Assembly (NCBI GenBank): GCA_040772505.1
Contig: JAXGYA010000003.1
Coordinates: 1 to 64,000, forward strand
Direction of reading: 5' to 3'
Source of the DNA: Mariniphaga sp040772505
Lineage (GTDB): Bacteria > Bacteroidota > Bacteroidia > Bacteroidales > Prolixibacteraceae
DNA: 64,000 nt
A program made the position numbers and the translations under genes. Below are positions 1 through 8,253 of this stretch, piece after piece (position 1 is the first letter of the stretch; each line of letters starts with the position of its first letter). The notes beneath the pieces are model-generated. The model saw nothing but the letters and a program-made list of their open reading frames with translations. It ran no database searches and was not told the DNA's origin.

Positions 1-12
1 AGTTGAGCCCTG

Positions 13-50
13 AAAAAAGGCAGTAGGATGATTTTCCTGCTGCCTTTTTT
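13..50. terminator. Intrinsic terminator hairpin
   Basis: An A-run, then a stem GGCAGtAGGA paired with TCCTgCTGCC across a short loop, then a T-run. The flanking A and T runs let it act in both directions. The gene it ends lies left of the window. Confidence 0.7.
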
Positions 51-167
51 CATCCAATTAAAATTAAAAGTTTTCAAAGGTATTGGATGCCTGCCTGTCC
101 GGTAGGCAGGTAACTCCCTCATTTTAATTATGCTTGTTTGTGAAGCATTTCTTCATGGTCGTTTCAT
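45..167 (+). repeat. 123-bp dispersed repeat, copy 1
   Basis: The same 123 bp recurs in the same orientation at 39876-39998 with one mismatch seen. About 80 bp of it recurs inverted at 11606-11686. The core is a palindrome, CCTGCC-tgtccggta-GGCAGG, of a kind common in Bacteroidota intergenic DNA. It begins at a CATCC (GGATG on the minus strand), which in the 39.9-kb copy is the start codon of a porin gene. Confidence 0.85.
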
Positions 168-226
168 GGGTAGTTATCATCAAAATTCACGCTTATTCAC
201 GGCGTGACTCAAAGGCACACCGTGAA

Positions 227-253
227 TGGCACAAATCGAACCGAAATAGCCAA
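227..253 (-). repeat. Solo IS21-family left end
   Basis: The reverse complement equals the terminal 26-27 bases of the left end of the intact IS21 element at 13126 (TGGCTATTTCGG followed by TTCGATTTGTGCCA). It then continues with CATTCACGG, which resembles the second internal transposase-binding repeat near 13228 rather than the sequence next to the first. It therefore looks like an IS21 end whose internal repeats recombined and deleted. It truncates the IS91 transposase remnant beside it. Confidence 0.75.
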
Positions 254-254
254 C

Positions 255-477
255 CGGACATACTTTTTCCGTTCAGCCGAAAACCGCCCGGTTTTGGCTG
301 TCCATGCACATGTAACAAATACCGGCGAATGAACTCATCTACATCAAGTTTCATTTGCCGGAACCTGCTTGTGCGGTAATCTTTCCACGAAAAACGCACT
401 TTCCCGTCTTTCACTTCCAGAATCCGGCGGTCGGTGATGGCAATGCGGAACACGTAGCGCGAGAGGTATTCCAGCAA
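255..477 (-). pseudogene. IS91-family (Y2) transposase, C-terminal remnant
   Basis: The minus-strand reading YLSRYVFRIAITDRRI, then WKDYRT and DEFIRRYLLHV, matches the conserved C-terminal part of IS91/IS801-type rolling-circle transposases (Transposase_32). The N-terminal catalytic region with the two tyrosines is absent, and the C-terminus is lost where the IS21 end begins. Only about 70 recognisable residues remain, so it cannot be active. It marks past IS91 activity at the left edge of the defence island. Confidence 0.75.
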
Positions 478-550
478 CTTTCACGTATTTCTTACTTTAA
501 TTGCGTAAAACCGTTTCCTGTTCAAATCTTTTTTTAAATTTGTCATAATT

Positions 551-633
551 GAAATTTAAATGGTTAAATGCCTCAAAGATACTGGTTTTCGGTGGCCTAA
601 AAAACCACCGAACGCCAGTGAGGTTAAGTTCAA
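551..633 (+). repeat. 83-bp direct repeat flanking the defence island, left copy
   Basis: Matches 11687-11769 in the same orientation at about 80 of 83 positions. It contains a small inverted repeat (CGGTGG ... CCACCG). The two copies enclose all four defence genes, 11.1 kb apart. From 634 to 908 I see no gene; a possible -7 box (TATCTTTA) lies at 884-891 ahead of the methylase. Confidence 0.85.
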
Positions 634-908
634 TATGCGGCATAAAACATTGGGGTTTAGGTGGTTATTCAAACATTCTGCCACGCATCAAGTTCAGTGC
701 AACTGGACAGGATAGTAGCCCGCAATCCCCAACGATTTCATACCGCCAACCGTTATAGGAATCCCCTAAGAAAATTATTCTTTGATTAAACTATACACTG
801 AAGGTCAAAATTAAGGTGCTAAATTTTCTCATCCACAATAGATTTAAATTTATTCAAAAATTGGGAATCAAATGAAAGATTTTTATCTTTACCCTTAAAA
901 CACTATAA

Positions 909-3900
909 ATGACTAATATCAGATTATTAATTGAAAAACTAATCACCAACTTTTCAAATCAACATTTAAAAGATTTTTTCTTTAATAAAATACACTCTTT
1001 TGAGCCCGATGCGGATGTATTTTATAATGTTTTAGAAGAAGGCTCCAACTTTGGAAATCCTGAAAAGATAGGTCATGCAGAATTGGATGATAGCAACGAA
1101 TTGTTAGTGTTTACCTGCGCTTATAAAGGAGAGTTGACCCAAAGAAGTGCTAAAAAGCGTCAGTTTGAGATTGCCAAAAAGATACTAAGGGAAGATTTTA
1201 AAGACGGAGCCATTTTTGTTTTTTATGATGAATCGGGAAATTTCAGGCTAAGCTTTATTCGCAGGTATTATGGACAAGATCAAAAATATTCCAATTGGAG
1301 ACGATTTACCTACTACGTTCAACCAAATAAACTTAATAAAACTTTCGAAAAACAGTTAAAAGCGTGTGATTTTTCTTCTCTTGATGAAATAGAAGCTGCG
1401 TTTAATGTTGAAGCATTGTCCAAAGAGTTTTATACAGAATTAAGCCATTGGTATTTCGCCTCTTTAAGTGAAGTTGAATTTCCCAATGAGTTTGATGAAA
1501 ATCCCCGACAATTGAATTCACAGGCCATGATTCGATTGATTACACGAATGATGTTTGTCTGGTTTATGAAACAGAAGGGACTGATTCCAGATGAAGTTTT
1601 CGATAAAAAACATTTAGATGATGTTTTAAAATATGAAGACCAAACCGGGAGTACCTATTATAAAGCCATACTGCAAAACCTCTTTTTTGCGACACTCAAT
1701 ACTGAAATGGGAGAAAAACGAAAATGGGTTACTTCAAAAGCGTATGGTGTTCAACATTTCTATCGTTATCAACGGTTTTTTACGGAATCTGGTGCCCGAC
1801 AGTTTTTAGATGCAATGCAAAAGATCCCTTTCTTGAATGGGGGATTGTTTGAAAACTTAGACATTGTAGAAGTAGAAAACAAAGAAAAAGACTTACCCAA
1901 AATAGATATTCGAATAGACTGTTTTTCAGATAATGCAAAACATGAAAACAGACTAAAAGTACCTGACTATCTGTTTTTTGGAACCCGAGAGGCTGATATC
2001 TCTTCCTTTTTGGATGATGAAAGCAAAAGCAAGGTCAAGATTGATGGATTGATTGATTTATTGAACCGATACGATTTTACCATCGACGAAAACTCGCCTG
2101 ATGATCAAGAGGTGGCTTTGGACCCGGAATTGCTTGGGACTGTTTTCGAAAACCTTTTGGCAAGCTATAACCCCGAAACACAAAGTACGGCCCGGAAGGA
2201 ATCGGGTTCATTTTATACGCCACGTCCTATTGTGGATTATATGGTAAAGGAGTCTCTGTTTTACTATTTGCAAGATAAGAGTAATATAGAGGAGGGAAAG
2301 CTTCGTCTACTTTTAGAGGGTGATAAAGCCGATCAATTGGAAGAAAGAGAAAAAAGAGCGTTGGTTCAACACCTTACTCACATTAAAATCTTGGATCCTG
2401 CTTGTGGATCTGGTGCTTTTCCCATGGGTGCACTGCAGCAAATGGTGCGAATATTAAATTTGTTGGATCCCGAAAACAAGCTTTACAAAGAAGAGCTCCA
2501 AGAAAAATTAAAGCAAGAGTTACAATTTGCAATTGATAAAAGCAATTTTGATGAATTACAGTCTAATATCGAAGAGGTTTTTGCCAATCAGTACAACGAC
2601 CCCGACTATGCCCGGAAGCTGTTCTTAATTCAAAACTGTTTGTATGGAGTGGATATTCAATCCATTGCTATGCAAATCACTAAATTGCGGTTCTTTATTT
2701 CGCTTTTAGTAGAACAACAAATCGATAAAAATAAAGAGAACTGTGGCGTAAAGCCACTGCCAAACTTAGAAACAAAGTTTGTGGCTGCCAATACCTTGAT
2801 AGGTTTGGATAGGCAAGATGGTCAGATCAAAAATTTATTTATCCAAGAAAAAGAAAAGGAGCTGGCAGAGGTTCGAGAGAAATATTTCAGTGCCAGATCT
2901 TATCCCACCAAAAGAAAATACAGAGCTAAGGATAAAGAACTCAGGGATGAAATTGCTGATTTATTAATAGATGACGGTTGGGCAACTGAAACTGCAAAAC
3001 AAATTGCAAAATGGGATCCGTTTGACCAAAATGCCCGTAGCGATTGGTTTGACCCGGAATGGATGTTTGGTACTAAAAGCTTTGATGTGGTGATTGGGAA
3101 TCCGCCGTATATTCAATTGCAAAGAGCCTTGCCCAATGGTGGAGAGTTGAAATATGGCGATCTTTATAAAAATGAAGGGTATAAAACCTTCAAACGAGCC
3201 AGCGACATTTATGCATTATTTTATGAGCAAGGGTTAAACTTGGCAAAAGGGGGTGGTTTGTTGTGCTATATCACTTCCAACAAATGGATGCGTTCCGGAT
3301 ATGGCAAATCTTTGAGGAAATTCTTCTCAACAAAAAACCCTTTATTGTTACTAGATTTAGGACCTGGTGTTTTTGATGCAGCTACGGTGGATACAAACAT
3401 TCTAATTATCAGGAATAGAAAAGTAAAACAACATGACCTTAAAGCCTTTCCACTGGAAAAGAAAGAACAAATTCATACCCTAACAAAAGAAGAGATGACG
3501 GATATGAATCAATTATCCGAAGAAAGCTGGGTTATTCTAAGGCCCGAAGAAATAGCGATAAAAGAAAAAATTGAACGAATTGGTACGCCACTGAAAGACT
3601 GGGATATTAATATTTATCGTGGAATTATCACAGGACTTAATGAAGCTTATGTTATTGATGGTGAAACACGAAACAATCTTATCAAAAAAGATCCAAAAAA
3701 CACAGATATTATTAAACCTATTTTACGAGGAAAAGATTTAAATAAGTATGATATAAAGTTTAAAAATAAATGGATAATAATTGTACATAGCGGTTTTGCT
3801 AAAGAATTAGAAAATAATTATCCAATAATTCATAATTACTTATTGCAATATGATGAAAAGTTGAAAAATAGAGGACAAGTAAAAAACAACAGCCATCACT

Positions 3901-4424
3901 GGATAGAGCTGGATAATAGTCCAACTGAAAATTTTCTAAATGAATTTAAAAAAGAAAAAATATTATTTAAGGAAATGGTTCAAGAACCTCAATTTGTGTA
4001 TGATAAAAATATGAATTTTTTCTGTTTGGATACAGCAAGAATCATAACTGGTGAAAATTTAAAGTTTTTAATTTCAATTTTAAATTCATCTTTTTTCTTT
4101 TACGGAGTTAAGAATTTTTATGGTGGTGGTGGTTTAGGTAAAACCGGGGTTAGAATGAAACATACGTTTTTCAATAAGTTTCACGTACCCAAATTATCAA
4201 CTAACGAAATGCAACCATATGAAGAAATTGTTGATCAAATCCTCATCAAAAAAGAAAACAACGAAGACACTACCGCTGAAGAGCGCGAGATAGATGTGTT
4301 GGTTTACAAATTGTATGACTTGACTTATAAGGAGGTCAAAATAGTGGATCCGGAGTTTTGGATGAGTAAAGAGGAATATGAGACATTTGAGATTAATAAA
4401 ACCAATGATTCCTTTGTTAATTAG
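909..4424 (+). CDS. Eco57I-like adenine-specific DNA methyltransferase (restriction-modification)
   Basis: 1171 aa. It carries the amino-methyltransferase SAM motif DPACGSGAF near residue 496 and the catalytic NPPY motif near residue 730, in the order usual for N6-adenine methylases of the Eco57I/type IIG class. The last third resembles a TaqI-like specificity domain (IIKPILRGKDLNKYD), so modification and target recognition are probably in one chain. The N-terminal 450 residues are helical and charged. I could not find a convincing PD-(D/E)xK nuclease there, so cleavage may be supplied by the PLD-helicase at 8254. In the family this protein methylates host DNA as the self mark. The gene is AT-rich like the rest of the island. 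Start chosen at the first ATG, 18 bp after a -7-like box. Confidence 0.85.
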   Translation: MTNIRLLIEKLITNFSNQHLKDFFFNKIHSFEPDADVFYNVLEEGSNFGNPEKIGHAELDDSNELLVFTCAYKGELTQRSAKKRQFEIAKKILREDFKDGAIFVFYDESGNFRLSFIRRYYGQDQKYSNWRRFTYYVQPNKLNKTFEKQLKACDFSSLDEIEAAFNVEALSKEFYTELSHWYFASLSEVEFPNEFDENPRQLNSQAMIRLITRMMFVWFMKQKGLIPDEVFDKKHLDDVLKYEDQTGSTYYKAILQNLFFATLNTEMGEKRKWVTSKAYGVQHFYRYQRFFTESGARQFLDAMQKIPFLNGGLFENLDIVEVENKEKDLPKIDIRIDCFSDNAKHENRLKVPDYLFFGTREADISSFLDDESKSKVKIDGLIDLLNRYDFTIDENSPDDQEVALDPELLGTVFENLLASYNPETQSTARKESGSFYTPRPIVDYMVKESLFYYLQDKSNIEEGKLRLLLEGDKADQLEEREKRALVQHLTHIKILDPACGSGAFPMGALQQMVRILNLLDPENKLYKEELQEKLKQELQFAIDKSNFDELQSNIEEVFANQYNDPDYARKLFLIQNCLYGVDIQSIAMQITKLRFFISLLVEQQIDKNKENCGVKPLPNLETKFVAANTLIGLDRQDGQIKNLFIQEKEKELAEVREKYFSARSYPTKRKYRAKDKELRDEIADLLIDDGWATETAKQIAKWDPFDQNARSDWFDPEWMFGTKSFDVVIGNPPYIQLQRALPNGGELKYGDLYKNEGYKTFKRASDIYALFYEQGLNLAKGGGLLCYITSNKWMRSGYGKSLRKFFSTKNPLLLLDLGPGVFDAATVDTNILIIRNRKVKQHDLKAFPLEKKEQIHTLTKEEMTDMNQLSEESWVILRPEEIAIKEKIERIGTPLKDWDINIYRGIITGLNEAYVIDGETRNNLIKKDPKNTDIIKPILRGKDLNKYDIKFKNKWIIIVHSGFAKELENNYPIIHNYLLQYDEKLKNRGQVKNNSHHWIELDNSPTENFLNEFKKEKILFKEMVQEPQFVYDKNMNFFCLDTARIITGENLKFLISILNSSFFFYGVKNFYGGGGLGKTGVRMKHTFFNKFHVPKLSTNEMQPYEEIVDQILIKKENNEDTTAEEREIDVLVYKLYDLTYKEVKIVDPEFWMSKEEYETFEINKTNDSFVN

Positions 4425-4462
4425 ATTCTGTAGAACATTTTAAGACACTTTCAAATCGAAGT

Positions 4463-4580
4463 CACCCTTATTTCATTACAAAATTCAGCTAAAACTGGGT
4501 TTATTTTGTTACAAAACAACTGGAAAATCACCCTTATTTCGTTACATAAAAACACATAAACCACCCTTGCTTTGTTACAA
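4463..4580. repeat. Four-unit array with exact 33-bp period
   Basis: Four copies of a 16-18 bp unit (accCTTATTTcgTTACA-like) have their TTACA ends at 4476, 4509, 4542 and 4575, so the period is exactly 33 bp, about three helical turns. Unit bodies are conserved while the spacers differ. It lies between the methylase stop and the ietA-like gene. On the minus strand it reads as a cysteine-containing 11-residue repeat (CNEIRV / CNKINPVL), but no convincing gene is there. Could be a regulator-binding array or a mobile-element end. Confidence 0.75.
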
Positions 4581-4664
4581 ACATTTAGTATATTTGGGCT
4601 TGTTTTATGCAGATGAATAGATTTAAACGACATATTTGGGATGAGACACAAGTTTTGAAATTTA

Positions 4665-4702
4665 TCTACAAAAAACTTTAAGCGGATGATTAAGCAACAT
4701 GA
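4665..4702 (+). pseudogene. 38-bp remnant of the helicase gene 5' end
   Basis: Aligns without gaps to 8283-8320 (codons of the PLD-helicase encoding about PQKTLSGRLNN) at about 34 of 38 positions. One difference creates an in-frame TGA. It sits just upstream of the ATPase gene. It implies the helicase once started here, directly after the methylase, and that the ATPase-protease pair was inserted later with partial duplication of the helicase start. Confidence 0.7.
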
Positions 4703-4757
4703 AATAAATAATGTTTTCACGTAAAATTATCTATATCTTTTTTTTAAAAGCTACAAA

Positions 4758-5756
4758 ATGAATCAGGCACTTCTTAAACGACTTTTTAAAACCATCGAGG
4801 GCAATCGAGAAGACCCTACGATGAAGGTTGCCTTTCGTATTATTGAAGATGAAAAAAGGAAAGGACATCACAAAGTAGCTGAGAAATTAAATGTCATTCT
4901 ACAAGAAAAATTGCAAACTTCAAAAGCTTCTGGAAACACTCTAAAACAACTTAAACAAAATGTTTATAAAATTCCAATAGATAGAAGGTATAAACTCCCT
5001 TTAGCAAACTTTGTAGAACACGAGGAACTAAGGAACGAGATGGTACTCTCTGCAGAAGTGGAAGAAAAAATAATTCGTATAGAAGAAGAATATTTAGCTC
5101 GCGAACGACTGGCACATCACGGATTAAAACCACGAAAAAAAATTTTACTATACGGAGCATCGGGTTGTGGTAAGAGCATGGCAGCGGAACGTATTGCATG
5201 GGATTTAGGATTGCCTTTTTATAAAGTGCGATTTGATTCCGTTATATCTTCATACTTAGGTGAGTCGGCATCCAATCTTCAAAATCTCTTTGAGAGTATA
5301 GAAGATTATCCATGCGTATTGTTGTTGGATGAATTTGATATTATTGGTAAACAGCGAAATATTCAAGCAAATGACGTGGGTGAAATTCATAGGATAGTAA
5401 ATATTCTTTTAGGTTTATTGGAAGAGTATGATGGAGAGGGTATATTAATCGCTACCACCAATCTTGAGGGAAGTTTAGATAAAGCACTTTTTAGAAGATT
5501 TGATGACTTCATAGAACTTCCTAAACCTTCAGAAAAAGAAATAATAGAACTTCTTCAAATATCATTTTCAGCTTTAAAATTATCTAAGGCAATCGACTTA
5601 AAGGTCTATGCAAAAAAAATGGTAGGTTTATCTTATGCCATTATTGTCAAAATTGCGAATGAGGCAGCTAAAAAAGCAGTGATTGAAGCCAAGCAAGTAA
5701 TTTCAGTAGAAAACCTAAAGGATGCTCTGGAAGAAAACCTTTCATTCAACTCATAA
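4758..5756 (+). CDS. ietA: AAA ATPase, IetA-like defence protein
   Basis: 332 aa. A helical N-terminus of about 110 residues is followed by an AAA+ module: Walker A GASGCGKS, Walker B VLLLDEFDII, sensor IATTN, and an arginine-finger region LFRRFDDF. The next gene, 3 bp downstream, is a subtilisin-like protease. An AAA ATPase directly followed by a subtilase is the architecture of the ietAS anti-phage system, in which both proteins are needed. The ATPase probably senses or unfolds a target that is passed to the protease. The name rests on architecture and neighbourhood, not on an alignment; closely related AAA/subtilase pairs of unknown role exist. Confidence 0.75.
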   Translation: MNQALLKRLFKTIEGNREDPTMKVAFRIIEDEKRKGHHKVAEKLNVILQEKLQTSKASGNTLKQLKQNVYKIPIDRRYKLPLANFVEHEELRNEMVLSAEVEEKIIRIEEEYLARERLAHHGLKPRKKILLYGASGCGKSMAAERIAWDLGLPFYKVRFDSVISSYLGESASNLQNLFESIEDYPCVLLLDEFDIIGKQRNIQANDVGEIHRIVNILLGLLEEYDGEGILIATTNLEGSLDKALFRRFDDFIELPKPSEKEIIELLQISFSALKLSKAIDLKVYAKKMVGLSYAIIVKIANEAAKKAVIEAKQVISVENLKDALEENLSFNS

Positions 5757-5759
5757 AAA

Positions 5760-8216
5760 ATGCCGCAATTTCCTCACTTAAAATTTGCTGGTAATTTAGT
5801 GGGCAAAGCTCGCTTTTATGGTGGTGGGTCGGAATCTGCGAAGACTAAACACAATAAAATAGAAAGAAAAAAGCATAGTGAGAGTTTGTTTGAAAACACT
5901 TCCAAATTAAACCAGGATTGGGATAATCATATTGCAGAGAGAGAAGCATTAAATCTTGCCCCTCTAAATGAAGATATAGAACCTATTTTCCTACAAATAA
6001 ATCCCTCCCTATTAAGCCAAGCAGCATTTAACCTTGAAAGCTTTGGAATTGAAATTATTTCTGAAGAAGACGATGGTTTTATTGTAGGAGCCTCATTAGA
6101 TAAATTAAGAAGTTTAGAGGAGAAGATTAAGGGGTTTGCTGAAAAAGAATGGGGAACAGGGAAAATTGCTGATTTATGGAAAATCATTGATGGAAATCGA
6201 TCAGAATGGAAGCCTCAACATGTTCTATCCCCAGCGTTATTAGAAAAATGGAAAACTATAGAAGATACGCAAGTTTATAAAGTAGAAGTTGCCATTGCAT
6301 TTGATAAACCTATTGGAAAAGAGCCTGATAGATCTAAGCGAGGAGGAGAACGAAGATTAGAGAAATATAGACAACAGCAAATTGAAAGGGAAGAACTTTT
6401 AATGCAAAGGCAAACTAATTTTGAGGAGTTTGTAAACTTCTATAAGGGAGAATTTAAAAGTGGTTTTATAGGTTTAGAAGATAGTTTTGGTTGTCAAATT
6501 TCTATTAATGGAAAAGGTTTAAAGGATCTGGTTGTTAATTACCCCTATGTTTTTGAAGTTAACGAAGTTGATGAAATTGGTGGTACTGATGATATTGAAA
6601 GTGACACTGCAGACTTTCAATTTGAAGTTATTCCCCCAGAAGAGAACAGCACAGAAGTTGGGATTATAGACAGTGGGATAATGGAAAATCACAAATTTCT
6701 TGAAAAAGCCATAAAACCCGAAAATTCAAAGTCTTATGTAATCCATGACACCTCTACTGCCGATCTGGTTTCGCACGGAGGACACGGTACTAAAGTGGCT
6801 GGAGCTGTTCTTTATCCTCAAGGGCTTTCAGTAATAAAAGATACTTATCAACTCCCCTGTTTTGTAAGAAATATCAGGATTTTAAATAAGTATAATAAAT
6901 TAGAAGAATCACAATATCCTGCAGAATTGATGCAAAAAATAGTAGAAGAAAATTTGGACTGTAGGATTTTCAATCTGTCAATTAATTCAAACGCGCCATT
7001 TCGAAAAAAACATATGAGCAGCTGGGCAGCAATGCTTGACAAGTTAATTCACGAAAAGGATATATTGTTTATTGTCTCTACCGGAAATGTTTCCTTTCAA
7101 GATATTAGGCGTTATATTCAAACAGGAAAAACATATCCTGATTATCTATCTTTCCCATATTGTAAAATTGCTAATCCCGCACAAAGTAGTTATTCTTTGG
7201 TTGTAGGTTCGGTTAATGATATATCTTTTGAAGATGATTATTGGCAATCCCTTGGCAATAAAGATGATATTGCAGCTTATTCAAAAACTGGAACTGGAAT
7301 ATGGGGACATATAAAACCTGACGTAGTGGAATATGGCGGTGGTATGAAAGCCTCAAAGTCAAAATTACCTAATGTTAAGGAAATAGGAATTGAACTGGTG
7401 CGATCTACTTTGGATGGAGGAAGAGCTGTTAATAAGGAAAGTGTAGGAACATCGTATGCAACTCCTAAAGTGACACACATCGCAGCCATCTTACAGAACT
7501 TATATGGAGATGAAAATATAAATTTAATTCGAGCATTGATTGTACAAGGTGCAAGACTACCTGGCAATCACTTCTTGAATCCGACCAAAGAGGCTATAGA
7601 ACAGTTCGGGTATGGAATTCCGTCTTTAGAACGTGTCACAAAAAACACGGAACGAAGAGTTACTTTTTATAACACAAATAAAATTATCGCAGAGGAAGGG
7701 CAAATATACACTTTAAAAATCCCCGAAGAATTAAGAAATCCGGGAGAGGAGTACGATATTCTAATTGAAGTCACTCTGGCCTATACTGCGAAAAATCGAA
7801 GAACCCGACAAAGAACAAAATCTTACCTTTCTACCTGGTTAGATTGGGAAAGTTCAAAGTTGGAGGAGACTCAGGAAGATTTTAAAAACAGAATGCTGAG
7901 AGAACTTGATGGTAAAGAGTTAGAAAACAATTCTGATAGTGATGGAGTTATTCAATGGAAAATTAGAGAACGTAGTGATTGGGGGGAAGTGAAAGATATT
8001 AACCGAAACAATAGCTCAGTACAGAAAGATTGGGTAATTCTTAAGTCCTATCAACTTTCCAGGGAGATTGGTTTTGCAGTTAAAGGTCATAAAGGTTGGG
8101 ATCTAAATAAGGACCCCATTCCTTACGCACTTACAGTTAGTATTGAGGTTTTAGGAGAAGATATTCCAATATATGAATCTATCCGTATCGAAAATGAAAT
8201 AGAGATTGAAGTTTAA
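5760..8216 (+). CDS. ietS: Subtilisin-like (S8) serine protease, IetS-like defence protein
   Basis: 818 aa. All three S8 catalytic motifs are present in order: Asp in VGIIDSGI (about residue 303), His in GGHGTKVAG (about 342) and Ser in GTSYATP (about 565). No signal peptide is visible, so it should be cytoplasmic, as expected for a defence protease rather than a secreted one. A roughly 290-residue charged region precedes the protease domain and a 200-residue beta-rich region follows. Only 3 bp separate it from the ATPase, so the two are co-transcribed and probably translationally coupled. The wide Asp-Ser spacing is typical of large non-secreted subtilases. Confidence 0.8.
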   Translation: MPQFPHLKFAGNLVGKARFYGGGSESAKTKHNKIERKKHSESLFENTSKLNQDWDNHIAEREALNLAPLNEDIEPIFLQINPSLLSQAAFNLESFGIEIISEEDDGFIVGASLDKLRSLEEKIKGFAEKEWGTGKIADLWKIIDGNRSEWKPQHVLSPALLEKWKTIEDTQVYKVEVAIAFDKPIGKEPDRSKRGGERRLEKYRQQQIEREELLMQRQTNFEEFVNFYKGEFKSGFIGLEDSFGCQISINGKGLKDLVVNYPYVFEVNEVDEIGGTDDIESDTADFQFEVIPPEENSTEVGIIDSGIMENHKFLEKAIKPENSKSYVIHDTSTADLVSHGGHGTKVAGAVLYPQGLSVIKDTYQLPCFVRNIRILNKYNKLEESQYPAELMQKIVEENLDCRIFNLSINSNAPFRKKHMSSWAAMLDKLIHEKDILFIVSTGNVSFQDIRRYIQTGKTYPDYLSFPYCKIANPAQSSYSLVVGSVNDISFEDDYWQSLGNKDDIAAYSKTGTGIWGHIKPDVVEYGGGMKASKSKLPNVKEIGIELVRSTLDGGRAVNKESVGTSYATPKVTHIAAILQNLYGDENINLIRALIVQGARLPGNHFLNPTKEAIEQFGYGIPSLERVTKNTERRVTFYNTNKIIAEEGQIYTLKIPEELRNPGEEYDILIEVTLAYTAKNRRTRQRTKSYLSTWLDWESSKLEETQEDFKNRMLRELDGKELENNSDSDGVIQWKIRERSDWGEVKDINRNNSSVQKDWVILKSYQLSREIGFAVKGHKGWDLNKDPIPYALTVSIEVLGEDIPIYESIRIENEIEIEV

Positions 8217-8253
8217 ATATTCTTATTCCCAATTAAAAAGATAGTTAAAATAA

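Noticed and set aside
4463..4580. A CRISPR-like look of regularly spaced units.
   Set aside because: Only four imperfect units of about 17 bp with 16-bp spacers, and no cas gene in the window.
4451..4720. An 89-codon minus-strand frame with 11-residue repeats (CNEIRV / CNKINPVL).
   Set aside because: The repeats result from the 33-bp DNA period, which is divisible by three; the frame has no ribosome site and overlaps the helicase scar. Treated as a DNA repeat.
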